Assembly: GCA_002508635.1 (NCBI GenBank) | Contig: DACO01000170.1 | Span: 1 to 33,788 of the forward strand | Direction: 5' to 3' | DNA: 33,788 nt | Source: Methanolobus sp. UBA118 | GTDB taxonomy: Archaea; Halobacteriota; Methanosarcinia; Methanosarcinales; Methanosarcinaceae | In this document: positions 16,215-25,361 of the stretch, one piece after another | How the letters are laid out: each line of letters opens with the position of its first letter | How positions within the stretch are numbered: the stretch's first letter is position 1 | Program-made: the position numbers and the translations under genes | Notes under the pieces: model-generated | What the model was told of the DNA's origin: nothing | The model's input: only the letters and a program-made list of their open reading frames with translations | The model's database searches: none

Positions 16215-16245
16215 CGTGTGCCGGAAGGCATACGATATTATTTTG
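16215..16245 (+). terminator. Terminator of the carA-carB-argG operon
   Basis: CGTGTGCC and GGCATACG pair over 8 positions (one G-T pair) around a GGAA loop, starting 4 nt after the argG stop. An AT-rich stretch with TTATTTTG follows. It separates argG from the convergent OLD-family gene. Confidence 0.6.
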
Positions 16246-16275
16246 TAAATTCCATATTTATTTTAGGATGAAGCG

Positions 16276-18147
16276 TTAGTTCAATTCATTCATAAGTGCT
16301 ATTAGTTCTGAATAGAAATCTTTGTCTTTAATAATATGTTCTTTTCTCATTTTTTTAGTTACACTATGTGCTAATGCGCTTTTTCTTTCCTCGAAATTTC
16401 TGCCTCTTTGCTTCAATAAAGCAAATACATCATCATATTTTGTAATTTTTATAGCATTTTCTTCTTTTATATTGAGCACTTTGTTTAACAAATCACTGGA
16501 TATGTAGTTCTCTATTTCTTTTCTTTCAGTAATCCAACAATAAATTTTTTCATCTCTGCATAAGTCAAGAAATCTTTGACATTTCGGACTTATAGGATCA
16601 TTATCACTACTCTTGTCACTATCAATTATAAATATTGAATTTCTATTGATTGATTTAATCATTTTAATGTCTAGATGATCTATATTTTGTCCACCATAGG
16701 GTAAGATACCTATTTGTGAACTAGGCGGTCGTTTCAGTTCATTCTTCATTAAATCAAGCCATTTTTCCAAATAGATTTTATCGCTAGGACCTTCGACCCA
16801 AATAATTGTATCATATAATAAAATATCAGAACCACTAATACCTAACTCTGAAAGAGCCTTATCTATTTCATCAGATTTCAATATTTTAGGATGAATATTT
16901 TTATCATCATTTTCGTTTAAAACAATTGTATTAACGAAGTTAGTATCCAAAAATATAGGGGAGTGAGTAACACAAATAATTTGGACTTCCTCTTTTTTTC
17001 GATATAAAATGTCTCTTAACCTTTTTGCTGAACCCGGATGCAAATGAAGTTCAGGCTCATCTATAACTAAAATTTCCCCTTCCTTAGCAGATTCAACTTG
17101 TAATACTATTTTTAGTATATTGCGCATTCCATGAGATAATTTATCGATTGAAAAATCATAATCTGATTCACCCAAATTTATGAGGATATCTTGTTCATCT
17201 GATTGAGAGCATATTTTGTCCTTTTTAAAATGGATAGAAATGTCAAATATATCTAAAAAGTCCTCACAAACCTTTTTCAAAATTAAAGGATTTGAAAGAA
17301 GACAATACTCAATATATTTTTTTAGATTTGAACCATTGCGTAATAAAAACATATTCGGATTATTTTCAGCAGAAATTATGTTTGAAGAGTTTGTGACGGA
17401 CTTTATGAAAACGTATCCTAAAACAGTACCAAAAGTCATCATGCAATTTATAGACTCCTGATTATTAACCATATGATAAAAAAGGTCTTCATTTATTATT
17501 ACTTTCTTTTTTTCATCTAATAAACTATATCTATATGCAGGTCCATTAGAAAAATCAATTTCAAAAGTTAGTTTTAAGTATTTTCCATCTCCGAAAATTT
17601 CATCTGCATTTCTAATGTTTCCACTTTTAGAAAAGAGTGCTGAACAATCTGGACTATCTTTCGCAAAAGGATATTTCATTGTTTCTTGGTGTATTTTTTC
17701 ATAGAGTGCATCTTGAAATATGTATTTCAAAGAGCCTTTTGTTTGAAGAGAATCATAAGACTTTTTCAGTGAATTTATATATTCTACATTGTTTCCTTTA
17801 TTGCTATCAATAAGAGTAGAGTACCATGAAAAAAGGCAATTTACAAACTTATTCTCAGTAAGTAATTCATCGAATCTTTGGTTTAGTCTGAAATAGTAGG
17901 TTAAAATTATTTCGGCATCGTTGTATGATATTTTTTCAGAGGGGTACCATCCCGGAATATCTGAATACTGATGCATTTCATTAGAACCAAGAAAGGTTAA
18001 AGCATCGATAATTGAGGATTTACCTGAAGAATTCTTTCCTGTTATTGATGTGAATGAACTTAGGTTTTTTAAACTATAGTTTGAAATACCTCTAAAAGAT
18101 TTTATTTCAAAATCTTCTAAGAAAACTCCTTGATTTCGTTGATTCAT
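16276..18147 (-). CDS. OLD-family AAA ATPase with TOPRIM nuclease domain
   Basis: 623 aa. The N-terminal ABC/SMC-like ATPase has Walker A GKNSSGKSS (37-45), the signature LSHGMRN (337-343), Walker B ILVIDEPELHLHP (359-371) and an H-loop THS (394-396). The C-terminal TOPRIM domain shows E452 in VEGPSD and the DSD acidic pair at 509-511. This architecture is that of the phage P2 OLD and related antiphage nucleases. No UvrD-like helicase lies beside it, so it is a stand-alone class 1 type rather than a Gabija pair. GAGGAG lies about 7 nt before the ATG. The gene is much richer in A and T than its neighbours and uses many AAA, ATA and TTT codons, a sign of recent acquisition. A defence role is inference from the family. 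Confidence 0.85.
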   Translation of the reverse strand: MNQRNQGVFLEDFEIKSFRGISNYSLKNLSSFTSITGKNSSGKSSIIDALTFLGSNEMHQYSDIPGWYPSEKISYNDAEIILTYYFRLNQRFDELLTENKFVNCLFSWYSTLIDSNKGNNVEYINSLKKSYDSLQTKGSLKYIFQDALYEKIHQETMKYPFAKDSPDCSALFSKSGNIRNADEIFGDGKYLKLTFEIDFSNGPAYRYSLLDEKKKVIINEDLFYHMVNNQESINCMMTFGTVLGYVFIKSVTNSSNIISAENNPNMFLLRNGSNLKKYIEYCLLSNPLILKKVCEDFLDIFDISIHFKKDKICSQSDEQDILINLGESDYDFSIDKLSHGMRNILKIVLQVESAKEGEILVIDEPELHLHPGSAKRLRDILYRKKEEVQIICVTHSPIFLDTNFVNTIVLNENDDKNIHPKILKSDEIDKALSELGISGSDILLYDTIIWVEGPSDKIYLEKWLDLMKNELKRPPSSQIGILPYGGQNIDHLDIKMIKSINRNSIFIIDSDKSSDNDPISPKCQRFLDLCRDEKIYCWITERKEIENYISSDLLNKVLNIKEENAIKITKYDDVFALLKQRGRNFEERKSALAHSVTKKMRKEHIIKDKDFYSELIALMNELN

Positions 18148-18550
18148 GTTTTCTCTCCTCTATTTTCATATATATTTTAATAGATGCGGCTAAATAAAGA
18201 CAAAATGCTGATAAGAAGCTGTTATTAAACTGGTATATTCTTTATGATGTGCTACTATGCTCAACTGGAAAATATCTAACTCTTAAGAATCTTAAACAAA
18301 CTTAACTTTATTTTTAAATTCAATGAGTTTTATTAAAATAGTTTGGTAATGTTCTGATTAAACTGTACTTCATGTAATTGATCTATTCTTGCTATCACTT
18401 TCATATCCAAAACAAAAAAGCAAAGACATTTTGAAGTATTTATATAATAAAGCTAATTACTTTGTACAATAAAATACTTGTGTTCTGCTCATTAGTTTAA
18501 CCTTCAACCCAAATACAACTTCGACTCCCACAAACAATGATTATAAATAT
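18148..18550. other. AT-rich intergenic region with divergent promoters
   Basis: No gene is seen. The OLD-family promoter is probably TTAAAATATATATG on the minus strand (about 18169-18182), leaving a short leader with GAGGAG. The middle (18190-18480) is AT-rich without clear repeats. The right end carries the promoter of the DUF234 ATPase. Confidence 0.5.
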
Positions 18551-18572
18551 AATGATTACAAAAATAATCATT
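18536..18572 (+). promoter_or_regulatory. TATA box and operator-like repeats at the DUF234 ATPase start
   Basis: AATGATTA occurs at 18536-18543 and 18551-18558 as direct repeats, and TAATCATT at 18565-18572 is its exact inverted copy, ending at the base before the ATG. ATTATAAATATA between the first two copies is a good TATA box about 27 bp upstream of the ATG. This implies a leaderless transcript with the inverted repeat between TATA box and start, a classic place for an archaeal repressor. Confidence 0.55.
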
Positions 18573-19955
18573 ATGGACTTCTACAACCGGGAGAAGGAAC
18601 TCTCCCTAATGTCCCTCCTTGACAGAAGCAAGCCGTCCTTTTTGGTAATAACCGGCAAACGAAGGGTCGGGAAGACTGAGCTTATCAAACAGTTCAGCAA
18701 AAACCGGCAAGCAATCTACTTCTTCGTGGACAGCAACAAAAGCATCGATATACTCATGGACGAGTTTGACAGGCTGCTCAGGGAGGAGATGGACCTGCCA
18801 GATTACATAAATGTTAAGGAGCCTGAGAATTTCCTCAAATTCATCACATCCTATGACAGGGATCTGGTAATCGCCATCGACGAGTTCCAGAGATTTCTCA
18901 AGGTTTATCCTCCTTTCATCACCCAGCTACAGAGATACTGGGACATGAAGGCGGACAATTGCAGGGTCTTTCTCATTGTGTCGGGCTCTTCCATCGGCAT
19001 GATAAGAAAGATCTTTATCGAGGCGAAGGCTCCGCTCTTCAAACGTGCGGACAACATCCTGACCCTGCGGCCTTTCACTGTCCGCGAAACCTTTACAATG
19101 CTTGATGGCATGGGTATCACGGACCTGCAGGAAAAGCTGAACCTGTATTTCCTTTTCGGAGGAACTGTTTACTATTACCGACTCTTTGGAAAGTACCAGT
19201 GCACGGGATTTCTTGATGCTCTTGAAAAACTCGTGTTCAGCGAGTTCGCACCTTTGAAGGACGAGGTAAGGGACATACTCATCGAGGAATTCGGCAAGGA
19301 GCACTCCACATATTATGAGATAATCTCTGCTATATCACAGGGAAAGTGTTCCATGAGTGAGATATCGGAGATGACACATGTATCTTCAAGTTCACTGTCG
19401 CCTTATTTCTATGACCTCACAGATCTGTTAAGGATAGTGGAATATCGGATACCTGTAACGGACAGTCCTAAAAAGAGCAAAAAAGGCAGGTATTTTCTCA
19501 AGGATAATTTCTTCAGGTTCTATGGCCGTTTCGTCTATCCTGCATTAAGCCAGTATATGGCAGGTAATTACGATTCGATAATGGAAAAGGTTCTCCAGCA
19601 GTGGCAGAGCTACACAGGGAAATTATTCGAGGATATTCTCAGGGAACTGATTACAGATAATATCATTTCCGAATATCCCGATGTTGGAAGCTGGTGGAAC
19701 AGAAGGGGAGATGAGATAGATCTTCTGGCTATAAACCGCAAAAACAGAAAGGTTCTGGCAATTGAGATAAAGAACAAGGAACTTACCGGGAATGAAGCAA
19801 GGCGCATTCTGAGTTTTACTGCAGATAAAGTGAAACTGGTTGGAGAACTATCCGGGATGGATGTCAGGATAGGGATTGCTGCAAGGACGGTAGAAGACCA
19901 TGAATCACTAGAGAAAGAAGGTTTTGGTGTGTGGGAATTGGAAGATTTTCTGTAG
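18573..19955 (+). CDS. Archaeal AAA ATPase with C-terminal DUF234 nuclease-like domain
   Basis: 460 aa. Begins MDFYNREKEL, the usual start of this archaeal family, which is why an in-frame ATG 12 codons upstream was not used. Walker A TGKRRVGKTE is at about 27-36 and Walker B VIAIDEFQRF at about 101-110. A winged-helix section (MSEISEMTHVSSSSLSPYFYDL) and the typical GRYFLKDNFFRFYGRFVYP follow. The C-terminal DUF234 part has D in DEIDLLAI and ExK in LAIEIKNKEL, a PD-(D/E)xK nuclease pattern. Members are abundant in archaea and linked with mobile or accessory loci, but their function is not established. The gene sits beside the AT-rich OLD-family gene but has normal base composition. It ends in TAG. 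Confidence 0.85.
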   Translation: MDFYNREKELSLMSLLDRSKPSFLVITGKRRVGKTELIKQFSKNRQAIYFFVDSNKSIDILMDEFDRLLREEMDLPDYINVKEPENFLKFITSYDRDLVIAIDEFQRFLKVYPPFITQLQRYWDMKADNCRVFLIVSGSSIGMIRKIFIEAKAPLFKRADNILTLRPFTVRETFTMLDGMGITDLQEKLNLYFLFGGTVYYYRLFGKYQCTGFLDALEKLVFSEFAPLKDEVRDILIEEFGKEHSTYYEIISAISQGKCSMSEISEMTHVSSSSLSPYFYDLTDLLRIVEYRIPVTDSPKKSKKGRYFLKDNFFRFYGRFVYPALSQYMAGNYDSIMEKVLQQWQSYTGKLFEDILRELITDNIISEYPDVGSWWNRRGDEIDLLAINRKNRKVLAIEIKNKELTGNEARRILSFTADKVKLVGELSGMDVRIGIAARTVEDHESLEKEGFGVWELEDFL

Positions 19956-20084
19956 TTTAAAATCTCCCCGTAAATCTGAAATCCTTATCCTGAAACAAAC
20001 TTCCCATCAAAATTTCTTCCCAACCATCACTCTTATATCCCCTCTACCAAAAACTTAAATCAGGGATTACCGGAGGGGAAATTA

Positions 20085-20711
20085 GTGGTAAAAATAAACA
20101 GAGATAGCACTGCATTCATCTTAGTGGATGCACAGAACTTCGTCCTTCATGAGAAAGGAACTGCTGCCCGGTGGGGAGCCTGGAAGTATGCCAGGGACAA
20201 GGGGATCATCGAGAGCACGGTCAGAGCCATTGAAAGGTTCAGGGCTGAAAGGATCCCCATAATCTATGTAAATATGGAGCTACGGCCCCAGATATCAAAG
20301 GAACTGAATGCGAACCTGCCTGACATCGATTTCTGGAAGCCTATCAAGGAACTGGATTTTACAAAAATAACTCGTGAGGAAGGAGAATTCCAGGGGAGGG
20401 TCATCGATGAGTTTGCACCTCATTATGAAGATCTGATAGTCGTCAAACACCATACGATGGATGGTTTTCACAACACGGACCTTGACAGGATACTAAGGTC
20501 CTTGAACCGTGATTCACTTCTTTTTGGAGGTGCGATCACGAATCTCTGTGTCGAAGGCACGGTAAGGGGAGCTTTCGACAGGGGTTATCATAGTGTTGTA
20601 CTGAGTGACTGCGTGGCTTCAGTAAATGACGAGGCACAGGATTTTGCCATAGATTTTATCTTTCCGAAGTTTGGCAGGGTTTGTGCTTCCGGGGAGCTTG
20701 AAGTTGTGTAA
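20085..20711 (+). CDS. Isochorismatase-like cysteine hydrolase
   Basis: 208 aa. The family catalytic triad is visible: D15 in FILVDAQNF, K121 in VVKHHTMDGF and C155 in ITNLCVEGTVRGAFDRGYHS, with the conserved cis-peptide region just before the cysteine. GTG start with a strong GGAGGGG 6 nt upstream. The family includes nicotinamidases, N-carbamoylsarcosine amidases and isochorismatases, and the substrate cannot be assigned from sequence. The metal-binding DxH motif of nicotinamidases is not evident, so nicotinamidase is less likely. It is a single gene facing the BCCT operon. Confidence 0.8.
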   Translation: MVKINRDSTAFILVDAQNFVLHEKGTAARWGAWKYARDKGIIESTVRAIERFRAERIPIIYVNMELRPQISKELNANLPDIDFWKPIKELDFTKITREEGEFQGRVIDEFAPHYEDLIVVKHHTMDGFHNTDLDRILRSLNRDSLLFGGAITNLCVEGTVRGAFDRGYHSVVLSDCVASVNDEAQDFAIDFIFPKFGRVCASGELEVV

Positions 20712-20801
20712 ATAAATCTGTGTCTTTTACTCATTAAATAATCTTGATAAATTGTCTACACAATCATTTTTTACAATAGTTCATGTCACAAACCCTCCAG
20801 C

Positions 20802-21281
20802 TTAATAATTGATCCATTTGGAATACTCATTGACAAAAGTTTCCACGATATCATCCTGGGATAGGTCTTTTATATCATATTCATGGATGCTGCCGCTTCG
20901 AAGCAGCATCTCCACTTTTGTGACTGGTGGCTGTTCCTCGTCCGCATGTGCAGGGAAGGCAAACTCGCCCTTCTGGTAGGCTCGGCCTCTTATCTCAAAA
21001 TAGAACTCTTCGATCATCTCGTCCGGATCTTTGTCAGAAGGTGCATACACTGTGAGGGTTGCGGATATCAGCCCTGTCTCATCAACATCGATCACGACGG
21101 TTCGCCCGTATTTCTCGATCTCCTCTTTCAGATCATCATAAGCAGGGAAGACTACGTGTTTGAAGAAATCCCGCATATTGAGTTCTGCAAACTTTGTATG
21201 TGCCTCTTTAACAGTCTGATCTTCCGAATTATCCTTCTCTGTTCGGAATATATTCCTTAGTTTCCTTTTCCAGCTACTCAT
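20802..21281 (-). CDS. Acidic protein translationally coupled to the BCCT transporter
   Basis: 159 aa, no family recognised. It has a basic N-terminus (SSWKRKLRNIFRTEK), then an acidic soluble domain with alternating beta-like segments (TVVIDVDETGLISATLTVYA, FYFEIRGRAYQ) and a C-terminus SKWINY. No membrane helices. The ATG at 21281 overlaps the transporter stop codon by 8 bp and has GGGGGTGA 5 nt upstream, which favours it over a GTG three codons earlier. Such coupling suggests a cytosolic partner or regulator of the transporter; this is inference from position only. Confidence 0.65.
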   Translation of the reverse strand: MSSWKRKLRNIFRTEKDNSEDQTVKEAHTKFAELNMRDFFKHVVFPAYDDLKEEIEKYGRTVVIDVDETGLISATLTVYAPSDKDPDEMIEEFYFEIRGRAYQKGEFAFPAHADEEQPPVTKVEMLLRSGSIHEYDIKDLSQDDIVETFVNEYSKWINY

Positions 21282-22869
21282 CTGCTTCACCCCCTAAAAG
21301 TTCACCTATCATTTGTTTGGCTTTGTTGTCAGATGTACCTTCCGGTGATCTGTTTTCCAGTTCTGAGATACTCTTTCCGTCTGATTCTGCTTTAAGCCCC
21401 TTATATATACTGTAGCACATAAGGATCAGGACAATGCAGAATGGCAGGGCTGTCGTAAGTGCGGCGGTCTGCAGTCCTATCAGCCCTCCTGTCAGTAAAA
21501 GCACAGCAGCAACAGCGCCCTGCAGCAGGGACCAGAACAGTCTCAGGGGTTTTGCGGGTTTTGGGTTGCCCTCGGAGGAGAGTATGGATATCACAAGAGA
21601 GCCCGAATCCGAGGATGTCACGAAGAAGGTCATGACCACAATTGTCGCAAGAGCAGAACTCAGAAGGGAGCCAGGCAGTCCGTCCAGCAGGACATAGAGA
21701 GCCGTGGGGATGCTGGTCTGTACAGCCTGGACGATCCCGCCATTCCCGAAGATCTCCATGTGAATCGCAGTGTTTCCGAAAACAATGATCCATATGAAGG
21801 TGACCAGAACAGGGGCAAGCAGTACTCCCCTGATAAACTCTCTTATAGTACGGCCCCGGGATATCCGGGCAATGAACATCCCGACAAACGGGGACCAGGA
21901 TATCCACCATCCCCAGTAGAACATCGTCCAGGTCTTCTGCCATTCTATTCCGGTAAAGGCGTCTGTCTGGAAGGTCAGGGATACGATGTGCTGTAGATAG
22001 TAACCTATGCTCTGTACATATGAACTCAAAAGAAATACGGAAGGACCCACTATAAATACAAAAATGACCAGTATGAGTCCCAGCAGGATGTTCATCTGAC
22101 TCAGTATGCGTATGCCGCGGTTCAGTCCTGACATCACCGAAGTAGTGGCGGCCAGCGTTATGAATGCTATGAGAAGTATCTGGTTGTTCACTGATACCGA
22201 CATAAGGCCGAGATAATCCATACCTGAGTTAATCTGCATCACGCCAAGACCCAGTGATGTGGCGACACCGAACAAGGTACCGAAGATTGCCAGCACTTCA
22301 ACGATATTACCGCGTACCCCGTATATCCGGTCACCGAATATCGGATACATTGTAGATCTGATGGTCAGTGGCATGTCATGTCTGTATGAGAAATAAGCCA
22401 GGGCAAGGCCTACTATTATATAGATAGCCCAGGCGTGCAGTCCCCAGTGGAAAAATGTGATATTCATCGCCTCTACTGCGGCTTCAATCGTTCCGGGCGC
22501 AGCTTCCCTTGGAGATGCAAGGTGGATTATAGGTTCGGCAACGCTGTAAAAAAGAAGGCCTATTCCCATGCCCGCACTGAAGAGCATTGCAAACCATGTG
22601 GTGTCCCTGTACTCCGGTCTGTCTGAGCTGTTTCCCAGTCTTATATTGCCGTAGGGACTCAGGTAGAGCCAGATTACGAAGATCAGGAAAAATGCAACCG
22701 AAAGGATATAGAACCAGCCGAAATTGGTTACTATCAGATCCTGTACGGATATGAATGCATCAGTCAGTCTTTCAGTAAAAAGGACTCCCATGATTACGAA
22801 AAATAATACCAGTGCAGCAGATACTGAAAAAACATATGAGTTTAATCCGGAATTGCCCCTCTCATTCAT
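21274..22869 (-). CDS. BCCT-family betaine/choline/carnitine transporter
   Basis: 531 aa with about 12 membrane helices. The BCCT signatures are FSAGMGIGLLFYSVAEPI in helix 3 and the tryptophan box WGWWISWSPFVGMFIARISRG with the adjoining RTIREF. The GMGIG glycines are those of sodium-coupled betaine carriers such as BetP/OpuD. Likely substrates are glycine betaine or related trimethylammonium compounds, either as osmolytes or, in some methylotrophic methanogens, as methyl donors. The ATG at 22869 has GAGGA 8 nt upstream; a GTG six codons earlier is less likely. It is transcribed with the 159-aa gene. It ends in TAG. Confidence 0.92.
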   Translation of the reverse strand: MNERGNSGLNSYVFSVSAALVLFFVIMGVLFTERLTDAFISVQDLIVTNFGWFYILSVAFFLIFVIWLYLSPYGNIRLGNSSDRPEYRDTTWFAMLFSAGMGIGLLFYSVAEPIIHLASPREAAPGTIEAAVEAMNITFFHWGLHAWAIYIIVGLALAYFSYRHDMPLTIRSTMYPIFGDRIYGVRGNIVEVLAIFGTLFGVATSLGLGVMQINSGMDYLGLMSVSVNNQILLIAFITLAATTSVMSGLNRGIRILSQMNILLGLILVIFVFIVGPSVFLLSSYVQSIGYYLQHIVSLTFQTDAFTGIEWQKTWTMFYWGWWISWSPFVGMFIARISRGRTIREFIRGVLLAPVLVTFIWIIVFGNTAIHMEIFGNGGIVQAVQTSIPTALYVLLDGLPGSLLSSALATIVVMTFFVTSSDSGSLVISILSSEGNPKPAKPLRLFWSLLQGAVAAVLLLTGGLIGLQTAALTTALPFCIVLILMCYSIYKGLKAESDGKSISELENRSPEGTSDNKAKQMIGELLGGEADE

Positions 22870-23011
22870 TGTGTTATTCCTCGCCACGAGATACTAATGG
22901 CAAAAGGGCAAATTACAAAAAACTTTCGACCATGTATTGGTACGTTCTGTAAAAAAAAGTAAAAATTAAAATTACTGAAAACAGCTCTGCTATAAATCGA
23001 ACTTCTCCGTG

Positions 23012-23878
23012 TCAGGCAGTTTTAACCATCGGACTTTCAATTTCATTTGCGATTTCAGCAAATGAATCCCTGGAGTCAGATATCGGCTGAGATTCCATTA
23101 TCTTATCTCTGAAATCGGCATATGACCCATTGATAATGTTACGTTTGCCTTTAATTTCAAGAATGTTGAGCTGGAATGTGTCGGCAAACTCCTCTATCAT
23201 CTCATGATAGCCATCAGTATACTGCAGACCGGTGTCTATCTTTACGACGGTCTCATAACCCATGGAATCAAGGACGAACTTTGCCATCCCGATTTCCTCT
23301 TTGCTTTCGATAAAACCGCTGTGCTGGAACATTTCCTGCCAGTTTTTGATCCACATGGGTGTCATTACTATTGCGCTCTTTCTGTTGAAACCGGATACCA
23401 TCTTCAAAAAAGATTTGCGTCCGCCAATTGCCGCACCAATGCAATCGTCAACTATCCTTCCTTCATCGTCCTTCAAAATAGATACGGGACAGGGCAGCTG
23501 CTCGAGGTCCTTCTCTATTCTCCTGAGCACATTCCCGCAGAGGCCGTAGAATAAAAAGATGCCATCAGAGAAATCAGCGATACGTTTTATACTACCGTAG
23601 ACCTGGTCTCTCAGGTGTTTTGGATCGCCGTGTAATGAAAGGGGCATGATGTTGACCGTAACTATATAGTCATTGTTTTTTGCTGATTTGTATAAGTTTG
23701 CGATCTTATCCGGAGGAATCAGTCTGTGGGAGATGCCGCATTTATCCAGTTTTTCTGTCAGGCCGGCACACTCCTGGTTTTCAATAATGATTATATCATC
23801 GATCTTCGGATCCCTGCATAATGTATCAACTATCTCGTCCTCAAACATCCTGCATCCGGTTATATTCATCACTGTCAT
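23012..23878 (-). CDS. DUF1638 family protein
   Basis: 288 aa. The N-terminus MTVMNITGCRMFEDEIV and the motifs FLFYGLCGNVL and VDDCIGAAIGGRKSFL match DUF1638, a family common in methanogens and often found near corrinoid methyltransferase or RamA-type genes. No methyltransferase gene lies in this window. The start at 23878 is chosen because AGAGGA lies 5 nt before it and this is where the family begins. The frame is open for 51 more codons up to a GTG at 24031, but that stretch has no family similarity. Biochemical function is unknown; conserved cysteines suggest cofactor or metal binding. Confidence 0.7.
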   Translation of the reverse strand: MTVMNITGCRMFEDEIVDTLCRDPKIDDIIIIENQECAGLTEKLDKCGISHRLIPPDKIANLYKSAKNNDYIVTVNIMPLSLHGDPKHLRDQVYGSIKRIADFSDGIFLFYGLCGNVLRRIEKDLEQLPCPVSILKDDEGRIVDDCIGAAIGGRKSFLKMVSGFNRKSAIVMTPMWIKNWQEMFQHSGFIESKEEIGMAKFVLDSMGYETVVKIDTGLQYTDGYHEMIEEFADTFQLNILEIKGKRNIINGSYADFRDKIMESQPISDSRDSFAEIANEIESPMVKTA

Positions 23879-24092
23879 CTGAATCCTCTGGATTATTTGT
23901 GGATCAGAGATGTCGATATTAACAGCATTGTCTGTATAATCGCCAGCATTATTCTGCGCAGAACATGTGTTCTGATTGACCCTGTCGATAATATCAATAC
24001 CTTTGATTATTCTTGCTTTATCGACTATCACTTATAAGGATATGCTTAACGCAGTTAACAATGAAAAGAAGTAGATTATTGCGTGCTATGTA

Positions 24093-25094
24093 TCACTCTT
24101 CTGAGTGCACGGGAATCTCAAAAATAAATGTGGATCCGATCCCGGAATCACTTTCCACCCAGATACGTCCTTTATGCAGCTCCACGAATTCCCTGACAAT
24201 GGAAAGCCCCAGTCCTGTGCCCTGATACTCTTTATTGCTCATCTGACCGGCCTGTTTGAATGGTTCGAAGATGTCATCCTGTTCTGATTTCCTTATTCCG
24301 ATACCGGTATCAGCTACCATTACGGTAAGTATACCATCCGAGATCATCATTCCTATATCCACACGGCCGTTCTCAGGTGTGAACTTAATTGCATTGCTCG
24401 CTAGATTGAAAATGATTTGCTTTAGTTTCAGTTTATCTGCACTTATCTCAGTAGCTCCGTCATCAGAAGTGAATGTCAGCTTTATATTCTTCTTTGATGC
24501 AAGAGGGTATAGTACTGTCTTAACCTCTTCCAGTGTGTCTGCTACACGGAATGTTTCCCGGTTCAGTTTCATCTGGCCGGACTCGACCTTTGCAATATCA
24601 AGTATCTGGTTTATCAGCTCCAGCAGATGCTTTCCGCTTGAAGAGATATTCCTGACATGACGTGTCTGCTTTTCATTGAGACTCCCGAATATTTCCTCAA
24701 GAAGCAGATCGGAGAAACCTATTATGGAATTTAAAGGAGTGCGAATCTCATGGCTCATGTTGGCAAGAAACTCGCTCTTTGCCTGGTTGGCGTGTTCAGC
24801 CTCATGAACAGCGTGTATAAGCTGTTTTTCCAGTTCTATCCTTTTTACGATCTCGCTTTTTGCTTCCCTCCATCTCCTGAAAGAAAAAAAGGCCAGAGCT
24901 ATTGAAAAATATAATGAAAGAATAAAGATCTCATCAAGTTCCCATGTCTCGTGAGTCTGCATAAAGGACAGGACAGTTTCAAATAGATCCAGATATGCTG
25001 TAAGAAGCAGAACACACAAACCTAGCAGTAGTATAACTACTACATCTGTATGCGCAGAACTTTTGGATATCTTCTGATTATCAATATCAAACAT
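24093..25094 (-). CDS. Membrane sensor histidine kinase
   Basis: 333 aa. Two membrane helices (about 18-35 and 56-71) with a loop of only 20 residues, then a coiled linker, a HisKA domain with phospho-acceptor H115 in MSHEIRTPLNSIIGFSDLL, and a HATPase domain with N box NLASNAIKFT, G1 DTGIGI, F box FEPFKQAG and G2 GTGLGLSI. There is no large extracellular sensor or PAS domain, so it probably senses through the membrane segments or a partner. No response regulator is nearby; it is an orphan in this window. It is divergent from the ferredoxin gene at 25362. Confidence 0.9.
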   Translation of the reverse strand: MFDIDNQKISKSSAHTDVVVILLLGLCVLLLTAYLDLFETVLSFMQTHETWELDEIFILSLYFSIALAFFSFRRWREAKSEIVKRIELEKQLIHAVHEAEHANQAKSEFLANMSHEIRTPLNSIIGFSDLLLEEIFGSLNEKQTRHVRNISSSGKHLLELINQILDIAKVESGQMKLNRETFRVADTLEEVKTVLYPLASKKNIKLTFTSDDGATEISADKLKLKQIIFNLASNAIKFTPENGRVDIGMMISDGILTVMVADTGIGIRKSEQDDIFEPFKQAGQMSNKEYQGTGLGLSIVREFVELHKGRIWVESDSGIGSTFIFEIPVHSEE

Positions 25095-25361
25095 GAATTC
25101 TTCTTTTCTATGTGGACCTGTAAATCTGTACTACCTGTCTACAGTTTAATTAATTTATTGTGATAATTAGTATATTAAGTTACTTTATACCACTCATATA
25201 ATAATATTTATATATGACATTCTGGGAGTTTTCGATTCCATCTTTCGACATTCAGATATGTTCACTGAATACGACAGGTATTTATTTCATAATCCCTGAT
25301 TTTGGATGTGCAATCTCTTAAAATGAAATCAGTAAAAATCTAACAAGGGAGCGATACTCAA
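25095..25361. promoter_or_regulatory. AT-rich divergent promoter region (histidine kinase / ferredoxin)
   Basis: ATATTTATATATG (about 25204-25216) contains TATA-like sequence readable on both strands. On the plus strand it would give the ferredoxin a leader of about 120 nt, ending in AAGGGAG 12 nt before the ATG. No further gene or repeat was recognised. Confidence 0.4.

Noticed and set aside
16276..18147. Gabija-type two-gene defence system
   Set aside because: The neighbour is a DUF234 ATPase on the other strand with no UvrD-like helicase motifs, so only a stand-alone OLD-family protein can be claimed.
20085..20711. Annotation of the cysteine hydrolase as nicotinamidase
   Set aside because: The catalytic Asp, Lys and Cys are present but the metal-binding DxH pattern of nicotinamidases is not evident.
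23879..24031. Longer start (GTG at 24031) for the DUF1638 gene
   Set aside because: No ribosome binding site, and the family begins at the MNITGC segment; kept only as an alternative.
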